In this document: in pieces, positions 55,954 through 64,000 of the stretch | Numbering within the stretch: position 1 is the first letter of the stretch | Layout of the letters: every line of letters starts with the position of its first letter | Assembly (NCBI GenBank): GCA_937921485.1 | Contig: CAKZSV010000024.1 | Location: 1 to 64,000, forward strand | Source of the DNA: an uncultured bacterium | GTDB taxonomy: Bacteria > Spirochaetota > UBA4802 > JAGODF01 | DNA: 64,000 nucleotides | Direction of reading: 5' to 3' | Notes under the pieces: model-generated | Database searches by the model: none | Told to the model about the DNA's origin: nothing | Seen by the model: only the letters and a program-made list of their open reading frames with translations | Made by a program: the position numbers and the translations under genes

Positions 55954-56775
55954 CTATAAAATAATCAAAAACCTTCCGCATTGATTGCACAGCGGTATGC
56001 CTTTCCCTTCCTTGATCTGCGCTAAATATACCGGCGGAAGTTCCATATGGCAGCCCGAGCAACTTGTCTTATCCAGGATGGCGAAAGGGTTCTGCATCTT
56101 TTTCCGCATGCGTTCGTAGTAGGTGAGGGAGCGGTTGTCGATGAGACGCTTGAGCTCTTTTATTTTTGCTTCCAGACCCGAGTTATTTTTGTCGCTGTCC
56201 GAGATCTGGTAGAGCCGGTCGAGCCTGATGATGAGATCTAAATTCGATGAAAGAACACCCGATAGGTCGGATGGCTCTTCAGTGCCGCCGATGGGGTCTT
56301 TCTGCGATATGCTGGCGAAGTATGATTTTGCTTCTTTTTTTAAAAGCGCATAGATTTTCGAAGGGGTACGCGCTTCATCGAACGCGCTGCGCTTGTCTTC
56401 AGAACTGAAGATTCTCGCCATCATGCCCACAAGGTACAAATACTTGGTACTCATCGAGGTGGGGAATATGCACAGGAGCAAATAGCGCACCGGCTCGTTA
56501 TCGTACGACTGGTATTCAATGCCCTGGGGTGCCGCGGCAAAGACGCAGAGAAATCTGTCCACTGAATCGGTGCGGGCGTGCGGTATGGCGAAGCCGTGGC
56601 CGATGCCGGTGTTTTCAAGCGTTTCACGGTGGATCACCTGCGCATAGAAGCGGTCCACGTTGTCGATCATCTCGAGTTCAAAAAGCTTTGCGATCATTTC
56701 CCTGATGGCCAATTGCTTTTCTGCACTTTTTACGGTGATGACCTGGTCTTTCTCGAAAAAACTTTCAATTTCCAT
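55954..56775 (-). CDS. PTS EIIA(fructose/mannitol)-like domain fused to a C4 zinc ribbon
   Basis: 273 residues. Residues about 1-150 are a PTS EIIA type 2 domain, with the phospho-acceptor His in GHGFAIPHARTDS (about residue 66). A charged helical linker follows (about 170-230), then a zinc ribbon (CSGCHMELPP...IPLCNQCGRFLI) like that of the C4-type DUF164/CdsZ proteins. No EIIB, EIIC, HPr or EI gene is nearby, so a regulatory role (PtsN-like) seems more likely than sugar import. This combination is unusual to me. Confidence 0.8.
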   Translation of the reverse strand: MEIESFFEKDQVITVKSAEKQLAIREMIAKLFELEMIDNVDRFYAQVIHRETLENTGIGHGFAIPHARTDSVDRFLCVFAAAPQGIEYQSYDNEPVRYLLLCIFPTSMSTKYLYLVGMMARIFSSEDKRSAFDEARTPSKIYALLKKEAKSYFASISQKDPIGGTEEPSDLSGVLSSNLDLIIRLDRLYQISDSDKNNSGLEAKIKELKRLIDNRSLTYYERMRKKMQNPFAILDKTSCSGCHMELPPVYLAQIKEGKGIPLCNQCGRFLIIL

Positions 56776-57055
56776 CTTGCTTCCGGGCTCCTTTTTTTAT
56801 GTTGTTTGAGAATGAAAGTATATTGAAAAGGTGATATTGGATGCTCAATTGCTGTTGCCGAATGAGGCACAGGGTGCTGGAGGAGTTGGATGTACAGGGC
56901 TCAGATTCCATTGTGCAATGAGTATTCGAAGGAGTTATTACGGGCTGCGCTCATAAGGAAGCAATACCCGCCTTCTTTGACAATTCTAATTTCGGAGTTA
57001 TTTTTGTCAATGAATTATGCGTGGCGCATGTCTTCAATCGCGATGACACAAAAAT

Positions 57056-58759
<1,704 letters not shown>

Positions 58760-58805
58760 CTAATTATGCATTTGTATATTTCATCGCGAATTTCGAGGTA
58801 ACTCT

Positions 58806-59309
58806 GTGAACGAGAAGAGCGCGGAATACTGGATTAACACACTGGCGCTTTCGCCGCATCCCGAAGGAGGCTATTTCCGGGAAGTGTTCCGCTCTAAGGA
58901 AATAATTACGCGGGAAGGATTGCCGCAGAGATTTTCCGGTAGCCGGAATTTTATTACCTCAATCTACTATCTACTCCGAAAAGGAGAGTTCTCTTCACTT
59001 CATCGCCTAACATCCGATGAACTGTGGTATTTCCACGACGGGGCGCCGCTTTCGGTTTATACCCTTACCGACGATGGTATATCCCGGCATGTGCTCGGAT
59101 TGAACGCAGCTTCAGGACAGATTCCTCAAATCGCAATTTCCGCCGGGTACTGGTTCGGCGCGCTTATTGAAGGGGATGGTGAGTTCAGCCTCGTGGGATG
59201 CGCGGTGGCACCGGGGTTCGACTTTAGGGATTTTGAACTCGCTTCCCGCGAGGCGATGCTTGCCGCATATCCGCAGCATCATACTATCATTGAAAAACTC
59301 ACAAAGTGA
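58806..59309 (+). CDS. Cupin DUF985 family protein
   Basis: 167 residues from a GTG at 58806 (GAGG upstream). DUF985/cupin_5 motifs: LSPHPEGGYFREVFRS near the start, IYYLLRKGEFSSLHRL, DELWYFHDGAPLSVY and YWFGALIEGDGEFSLVGC, with His residues that would hold a metal. The family's biochemical role is unclear; sugar-related epimerase-like functions have been suggested. Confidence 0.88.
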   Translation: MNEKSAEYWINTLALSPHPEGGYFREVFRSKEIITREGLPQRFSGSRNFITSIYYLLRKGEFSSLHRLTSDELWYFHDGAPLSVYTLTDDGISRHVLGLNAASGQIPQIAISAGYWFGALIEGDGEFSLVGCAVAPGFDFRDFELASREAMLAAYPQHHTIIEKLTK

Positions 59310-59362
59310 TTCCGTTTTTACCCTTTGAGCAATGGGTGTAATTTTTTTCTTGCATAAAAACT

Positions 59363-59374
59363 ATACATATGTAT
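59363..59374. promoter_or_regulatory. Perfect palindrome upstream of family member 3
   Basis: ATACATATGTAT, 12 bp, lies 53 bp before the start of the gene at 59427 and just after a TTGCAT box, a position suited to an operator. It is absent upstream of the other two paralogs as far as I can see. Confidence 0.35.
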
Positions 59375-59426
59375 TGTTGTTTTGTTTGTATTGATAAAAG
59401 CGTTATGTATTATGGAGGACAAGCTC

Positions 59427-59912
59427 ATGATAAAAACAACCTACATGATGACGAAAGAAGTGTTATTGCTGCTCAAAGACGCTGAAAAACGCACAGGCTG
59501 GACCATGATTGATTTAGTCGTCGCAGTGATGCGCTATGCGATGAGGCATCATGCAAAGTACGAAAGAGAGCACGGAAGGATTGCATATCAAAAGCGCCTC
59601 GATGAAAAGGGCGTATCAATACCAAAATTACGCGTAAAAGTAAAATTCCTCGAAAGGGAATATGATTATTTTAATGATATGCGGAGGTTTTTCAGGCGGT
59701 CGATTTCGTATGTTATTGCGATTGCAGTGTTGGAGTATCTTCCCATCCTGGTAGAGCGCATTGAAAAGGGCGAGTTTGATGAGGACGTGGATTCTTATCC
59801 CTACAAAAACTGTGCAATTTACGATAAATGTATAGAAGAAGCGACGGTGTTTCACATTTGGTGGGGATTACCCGGCGACCCAGCGCTATTAGCCGCTGAA
59901 TTCGCGAGATAA
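59427..59912 (+). CDS. Unrecognised ~160-aa protein, putative tandem ribbon-helix-helix (family member 3)
   Basis: 161 residues from the ATG at 59427, which follows GGAGG; Met codons upstream lack such a site. Same length as member 1 and clearly similar along the whole chain: TTYMM, IAYQKR, EYDYFNDMRRFFRRSISYV, AIAVLEYLPI, IWWGLP. Two strand-helix-helix modules are suggested (about 2-42 and 71-108), so a DNA-binding pseudo-dimer is possible. Length and landmarks fit no family I know. A full copy of the ~120-bp repeat lies 64 bp downstream in the same orientation as copy 1. Confidence 0.65.
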   Translation: MIKTTYMMTKEVLLLLKDAEKRTGWTMIDLVVAVMRYAMRHHAKYEREHGRIAYQKRLDEKGVSIPKLRVKVKFLEREYDYFNDMRRFFRRSISYVIAIAVLEYLPILVERIEKGEFDEDVDSYPYKNCAIYDKCIEEATVFHIWWGLPGDPALLAAEFAR

Positions 59913-59976
59913 CACTATTTAAAATTCACATATTCCTGCGCCCGGCATGCCTTCGAAAGGGACACCTGTGTTTAAC

Positions 59977-60100
59977 AATAAGGGAACTTCTAAAAACTGA
60001 TTTAAAGGATGTTCCCTTGTGGGCACAATATATTGGTAAAAACCGCTTTCTTTGATGCTAATTTTAAGGATGAAAGCGGTTTTTAGAGGTGCCCATAATT
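59977..60100 (+). repeat. ~120-bp hairpin repeat, copy 3 (best preserved)
   Basis: An 8-bp hairpin aagggaac/gttcccctt-type arm (59980-60019) is followed by a larger one: a 7-bp tgggcac/gtgccca outer stem and a 13-bp aaaaaccgctttc/gaaagcggttttt inner stem with a 21-base loop. The ends are inverted (18 bases, 15 matching) with ATAA on both flanks. It is inserted between the family member 3 gene and the DNA glycosylase gene. Confidence 0.9.
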
Positions 60101-60140
60101 TTCATACCACGGACTGATAACTTTTAAGCAGATCCGGCTA

Positions 60141-60812
60141 TTATTTATAAATATCCCCTGTTTCCATATACCAGAGCACAAAGTCTAAGTGTTCGAGAGG
60201 AATATTCAGCACCCCGGAAAGTTCTCGCATCTTCGCTTCAGTCAGAAGATAGCATTCCCTGGTGAGGTTTTCGGGTACGCGCTCGATACAGCCTGCGCGC
60301 ACGAGGTTTTTTAAAATGTGGCGGTCCAGAATCGCAAAATTTTTCCCGAGTCCAATATTGCGCAAAAAGTGGCTTGCTTCTTTCCAGCCGAATCCCTTAA
60401 CTTCGCGGACTAAATATTCGCGCATCGCTGATGGGGTGATGCAGCCTTGCAGAATTTTTTTAAGTGAGGGTTCTCCTTTGAGAATACATTTCTTTCGGGC
60501 TTCGATGATGTATGCAGCTTTCTTGTTGCGAAAGCGCACAATATTGAGATGATGCGCCAGGTCATTCACGCCGCCATTGAAAATGAGGTCTTTGCTGGTC
60601 AGAAGTTCGATTGCCTTTTCAGCTTGCCGCGCCTTTGTCTGTGGCGTGAGAAGGCAGAAGACCAGTTCAATAAAAATTTCGCGTTCGCTTCCTTTCGCCC
60701 AGAGCTTTCTGAAAGATTGTATCCGTGATTCAATCTCAAACCGGATTTCTTCATGAACTCCGATTAAATCCTGGCATGCAGCACGATTAAATGAAAAGTT
60801 GTGATGCTTCAT
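60141..60812 (-). CDS. ogg: N-glycosylase/DNA lyase, Ogg2 (archaeal-type 8-oxoguanine glycosylase)
   Basis: 223 residues from the ATG at 60812 (a GTG at 60818 is close by). Helix-hairpin-helix VKGFGWKEASHFLRNIGLG with the catalytic Lys, followed by ILDRHI with the catalytic Asp. The first part (ELVFCLLTPQTKARQAEKA) is the Ogg2 type. It removes 8-oxoguanine and nicks the strand. Ogg2 is most common in archaea and scattered among bacteria. It is followed upstream by a TPR gene on the same strand. Confidence 0.88.
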   Translation of the reverse strand: MKHHNFSFNRAACQDLIGVHEEIRFEIESRIQSFRKLWAKGSEREIFIELVFCLLTPQTKARQAEKAIELLTSKDLIFNGGVNDLAHHLNIVRFRNKKAAYIIEARKKCILKGEPSLKKILQGCITPSAMREYLVREVKGFGWKEASHFLRNIGLGKNFAILDRHILKNLVRAGCIERVPENLTRECYLLTEAKMRELSGVLNIPLEHLDFVLWYMETGDIYK

Positions 60813-60838
60813 TGTCACATAATTTGTCCGATTGCACG

Positions 60839-61555
60839 CTACAATCTTCCGCGCACAATGCGTTCGGCTTCCTTATAATTGCCTTTTTTTGTATACAGCG
60901 CGATGAGCGCTTTTTTCGCTTCGCGATGGAATCGGTTGATAAAAAGCGCCTGTCGGTATTGGGTTATGGCAGTTTTGTCGTCGCCGAGCTTTTCGTGCGC
61001 GCGGCCGAGATAGTAGTACACATCGGAGTTGTTGCTTCCGCGCGCTTCCGATTTTTCAAGATGTGAAAGCGCTTTTCGGATATTCCCGGTTTCGACAAGT
61101 GAAGCGCCGTAATAGAAATTGAGCGCCGGGTCCCTTCCGGGTGAAATTTTTGAAAGAAGCATCACCACATCCGGGAAGTAACGATCTTCAAACAACGTGG
61201 CTGCGATGTTTTGCACCAGCCGCATATCCTCTTCAGAATCGCTGAGAAGCGGAAAAAGATACTTCGCGCCTTCCAGATGAGCGCCGGACATGTAGAGCGA
61301 TAGCCCCCGAATTCTCTTTAACCTGGTACTTCCCGGAAAAGCGATGAGAAATTTTTCGGTACGATCAATTGCGCCAGGATAATCCTTCTTCTCGTAAAGT
61401 GCTTCCGCAACTTTTTCGGCCTGAGATGCATGCATTTTTTTTATTTTTAGATAATAGATGCGGTATCCTTCATTTTTTACTTGAGGACGTAAGAAGAGTG
61501 CTGCGATTATTGAGGCCGCCACAATGCATAAAACTAATATTCTTCGCAGTATCAT
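60839..61555 (-). CDS. TPR protein with N-terminal membrane anchor
   Basis: 238 residues. One TM or signal helix (about 5-22), then at least four TPR-like units (AEALYEKKDYPGAIDRTEKF, SDVYYYLGRAHEKLGDDKTAI). It is probably a periplasmic scaffold. The ogg gene follows by 26 bp, so they may be co-transcribed. No further role can be read. Confidence 0.8.
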   Translation of the reverse strand: MILRRILVLCIVAASIIAALFLRPQVKNEGYRIYYLKIKKMHASQAEKVAEALYEKKDYPGAIDRTEKFLIAFPGSTRLKRIRGLSLYMSGAHLEGAKYLFPLLSDSEEDMRLVQNIAATLFEDRYFPDVVMLLSKISPGRDPALNFYYGASLVETGNIRKALSHLEKSEARGSNNSDVYYYLGRAHEKLGDDKTAITQYRQALFINRFHREAKKALIALYTKKGNYKEAERIVRGRL

Positions 61556-61633
61556 TGCACTCAGATCCAGATAAAAAGCTTTTTCCCGGAAAAGATGACT
61601 GATATTCGTATGATAGTCAAGAAGAATATCGCT

Positions 61634-62593
61634 TCATGGCCGGAGTGATAATGTGCGAAGCACAAGCGCACAGAGAAGCGCCTTCTGAATATGCAGGCGG
61701 TTTTCGGCCTGTTCAAATACAATCGACATTTCCGAATCCATCACGTCTTCGTCGATTTCTTCACCGCGATGTGCGGGAAGGCAGTGCATCACTTTACATC
61801 CTGCTGCACCGAGCGAAACAAGCGAGCGATTTATTCTGTAGTCACGCAGTGCAATCCGCCGATCCTCCGCATCGTCTTCCTGCCCCATGCTGACCCACAC
61901 GTCGGTATATATGAAATCCGCATCCTTTACAGCTTCGGCTGGATCGCGCTGAATGGTAACGGAACCGCCATGCATTCTGGAAAACTCCTTGGCTCTTTCA
62001 ATGACTCCCTTCGAGGGTGTATAAATATCGGGTGTTGCCACGGCGACATGCGCGCCGAGTATCGCTCCGCAGAGCATGAGGCTGTGTGCGACATTGTTGC
62101 CGTCGCCCACGTAGGCGAGCTTCACACCTTCGACTGATGTGCGCTGTTCGTAAATAGTAAAGAAGTCTGCGAGCGCCTGGCAGGGGTGATAGGTATCCGT
62201 AAGCCCGTTGATGACCGGCACATCCGCATGTCGTGCCAGTTCCTCAGCTTTCGCGTGCTCGAATGTGCGTATCATAATCGCATTGACATAGCGCGAAAGA
62301 ACGCGTGCCGTATCGGCAACCGTTTCGCCGCGCCCGAGTTGGATATCATCCTTGCTTAAAAACATTGCGTGCCCGCCGAGCTGGAACATGCCTGCTTCAA
62401 AAGAGACCCTTGTGCGCGTGGAGCTTTTTTCAAAAATCATCGCAAGCAGTTTGCCTTTTAAAAGCTCGTGCGGCTTTCCCGCTTTTTGCATCGCCTTGAG
62501 CTTTGCTGCAAAGCTGAAAAGGGAAAGTATTTCTTCCCGTGAAAGGTCGCTCACGGTGAGCAGGTGTTTTGAAGCGATTTTCGGTATCTTCAT
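61634..62593 (-). CDS. argF: Ornithine carbamoyltransferase
   Basis: 319 residues. Carbamoyl-phosphate loop FEKSSTRTRVSFEAG, then the ornithine-site VSMGQE (SMG loop) and HCLPAHRGEEI with the catalytic Cys. It makes citrulline from ornithine. Its start overlaps the argD stop by 4 bp, so the genes are co-translated. No argR or ARG box is evident. Confidence 0.96.
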   Translation of the reverse strand: MKIPKIASKHLLTVSDLSREEILSLFSFAAKLKAMQKAGKPHELLKGKLLAMIFEKSSTRTRVSFEAGMFQLGGHAMFLSKDDIQLGRGETVADTARVLSRYVNAIMIRTFEHAKAEELARHADVPVINGLTDTYHPCQALADFFTIYEQRTSVEGVKLAYVGDGNNVAHSLMLCGAILGAHVAVATPDIYTPSKGVIERAKEFSRMHGGSVTIQRDPAEAVKDADFIYTDVWVSMGQEDDAEDRRIALRDYRINRSLVSLGAAGCKVMHCLPAHRGEEIDEDVMDSEMSIVFEQAENRLHIQKALLCALVLRTLSLRP

Positions 62594-63801
62594 TTTTGCG
62601 CCTCCTCGAAGACCCGTGCTAAAATATCAAGCCCTGCTTTTATGGTTTTCATGTCAATCGTAAGCGGCGGCATGATTCGTATGATGCGTTCGGATGTGCA
62701 GTTGATGATAAGCCCCAATTCAAGTGCACGCTTCACCATATCTGCTCCGGGCCTGTCGAGTTCTATCCCGATATGAAGGCCAAGACCCCGGATATCCTTG
62801 ATGAAAGGAAAAGAGACTCGTAATTTTTCAAGATGCTCTCTGATGTATTCTCCTTTTCGAGTGACGCTTTCAAGAAAACTTTTTTTTCCGATGGTTTTAA
62901 GTGCAACCACTGCTGCCGCACATGCTACGTGATTGCCGCCGAATGTGGTGCCGTGGCTTCCTTTTTCGAAAAGAGCAGCGAATTTTTCCCTTGCGTGCAG
63001 CGCACCGATGGGAATGCCCGCACCGAGACCCTTGGCGAAAGTAAGCACGTCGGGTTCGATGCCGAAGTGATGATACGCACAGAATTTTCCCGTTCTGCCG
63101 ATTCCCGTCTGCACTTCATCGATGACGAGAAGGACTTTCTTCTCTTTGCAGAGCTTCGCGGTATTTTGAATAAAGGCCTTGTCGGCGATGTTGATGCCGC
63201 TTTCACCCTGCACCAGTTCGGTCATCACCGCACACACACCGCTGTTTTTTTCCAGTTCAATGCGCAGCTTTTCAAAATCATTGAAGGGAAGGGTGATGAA
63301 GCCAGGAAGAAGCGGCTCAAAGCCCTTTTTGATTTTATCCTGCCCCGTGGCCGACATCGAACCGTATGTCCTTCCGTGAAAGGAACCGGTGAAGGTGATG
63401 ATGTTGTAGCAGTCTGGAGAAATAGTTTTTCCGTAGCGGCGGGCAAGTTTTATAGCCGCTTCGGATGCTTCCGCGCCGCTGTTTGCGAAAAGCGTTTTGC
63501 CGATAAAAGTATTTTCCGAAAGAAGCTTCGCGGCGTCTATCTGCTCTTTATTGAGAAAGTAATTTGAGGTATGCATCACTCTCCCAATCTGCGCGTGCAG
63601 CGCGCGCGTGAGGGCCGGATGGGCATAACCGAGGGATGATACAGCGATCCCCGAAAGAAAGTCGATGTATCGCTTATTGTCCTGATCGAAAAGGTGTGCT
63701 CCTTTTCCGCGCACGAAACAGACCGGGAACCGATCGCCATAGTTTTGAAAAAGATATGTTTTATCCATTTGCCCGAGCATTTGAGCTTTTTTCCCGGCCA
63801 T
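62590..63801 (-). CDS. argD: Acetylornithine aminotransferase
   Basis: 403 residues, a PLP class III aminotransferase. ANSGAEASEAAIKLAR, LVIDEVQTGIGRTGKF, the PLP Lys in LTFAKGLGAG (about 253) and GTHGTTFGGN-type sequence (KGSHGTTFGGNHVAC). It makes N-acetylornithine. The order argD-argF in one operon is common. The upstream hairpin at 63824-63847 separates it from the preceding gene. Confidence 0.94.
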   Translation of the reverse strand: MAGKKAQMLGQMDKTYLFQNYGDRFPVCFVRGKGAHLFDQDNKRYIDFLSGIAVSSLGYAHPALTRALHAQIGRVMHTSNYFLNKEQIDAAKLLSENTFIGKTLFANSGAEASEAAIKLARRYGKTISPDCYNIITFTGSFHGRTYGSMSATGQDKIKKGFEPLLPGFITLPFNDFEKLRIELEKNSGVCAVMTELVQGESGINIADKAFIQNTAKLCKEKKVLLVIDEVQTGIGRTGKFCAYHHFGIEPDVLTFAKGLGAGIPIGALHAREKFAALFEKGSHGTTFGGNHVACAAAVVALKTIGKKSFLESVTRKGEYIREHLEKLRVSFPFIKDIRGLGLHIGIELDRPGADMVKRALELGLIINCTSERIIRIMPPLTIDMKTIKAGLDILARVFEEAQK

Positions 63802-63823
63802 AACGCTACCTCATAAAAAGGAA

Positions 63824-63847
63824 AAAAATCGGGCAGGCCCGATTTTT
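63824..63847 (-). terminator. Terminator between the edge gene and argD
   Basis: A 10-bp stem aaaatcgggc/gcccgatttt with a 2-base gap forms a hairpin with T/A runs on both sides. It ends the gene at 63933-64000 and may limit read-through into argD. Confidence 0.75.
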
Positions 63848-63932
63848 ATAATAAGAGTTATTTTAGCATGATTCACATATCGGTGTATGGGATGTTTTTT
63901 GTAAAGGGTTTTTTCATTGCAGAATGAAATTT

Positions 63933-64000
63933 TTAAAGTCTAAAGCCCAGGCTGAAAATAAGTGACAGATACTCGAAGGGTTCATCCGCGTAAAGAATCA
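63933..64000 (-). CDS. C-terminus of an unknown gene cut by the window edge
   Basis: The minus-strand frame from the edge to the TAA at 63935-63933 ends in EYLSLIFSLGFRL. Alternating aromatic and polar residues fit the last strand of an outer-membrane beta-barrel, but 22 residues are too few to be sure. The terminator 86 bp downstream supports a real gene end. Confidence 0.4.
   Translation of the reverse strand, partial: ILYADEPFEYLSLIFSLGFRL

Overview
The window reads as a chromosomal segment of a free-living Gram-negative bacterium of moderate GC content. A Spirochaetota (Leptospirales-like) host is my best guess. The pointers are the batABCD aerotolerance-type operon with a TPR BatC, an AraC regulator fused to a 7TM-DISM-like membrane domain, RsbU/RsbW-like partner-switching proteins, many lipoproteins with short lipoboxes, and coiled-coil/TPR envelope proteins. 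No 16S or ribosomal protein gene is present, so this is inference only.

Layout. 1-1906 (minus): a cut-off alpha/beta hydrolase and a beta-decarboxylating dehydrogenase of the tartrate/D-malate/isopropylmalate family. 2113-8619 (plus): an envelope/signalling operon of coiled-coil lipoprotein, a 5'-nucleotidase-like protein without its metal ligands joined to a C-terminal beta-barrel-like region, a TPR protein, and a HAMP-PP2C phosphatase. 8650-9188: a small PBECR-like/DUF2283 pair. 9423-14572 (minus): a regulated operon of FadR-type GntR repressor, glycyl radical enzyme, its radical-SAM activase and a PPOX-family flavoprotein, with a clear promoter and a TGGTATTACCA operator. 15814-23017 (plus): the moxR-DUF58-bat operon, followed by an M61-like protein that has lost its catalytic Glu. 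25182-26883 (minus): mazG and a cysteine synthase. 27019-28261: a vapBC pair between REP-like repeats, then a nucleotidyltransferase remnant. 28271-32267 (minus): pstS, a 67-bp tandem repeat, two unknown proteins, mogA, hypA and an exported protein. 32454-34930 (plus): a purine-type permease and metF. 35073-38255 (minus): ribBA, a receiver-ATPase fusion and mtnA. 38499-45338: an OmpA-like lipoprotein, a J-domain protein, nhaD and valS. 45389-47244: an AT-rich MjaI-like type II restriction-modification pair. 47548-51424: the membrane AraC regulator, a phosphoesterase and a WG-repeat lipoprotein. 51738-54963: ilvB-ilvH-ilvC. 55031-55755: a decayed hepT and a decayed IS21-type element. 55954-64000: an EIIA/zinc-ribbon fusion, a GH1 glycosidase, tRNA-Pro(GGG), a cupin, an Ogg2-type DNA glycosylase, a TPR protein, argF, argD and the tail of another gene.

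The most unusual feature is a set of three divergent paralogous genes (14826-15311, 39176-39649, 59427-59912). Each encodes about 160 residues that look like two successive ribbon-helix-helix modules. Each gene lies 64-167 bp from one of the only three full copies of a ~120-bp repeat with inverted ends and internal hairpins (15478-15598, 39735-39853, 59977-60100). A fourth solitary end of the repeat sits at 9274-9289. I do not recognise either the protein family or the element, and the linkage suggests they belong together.
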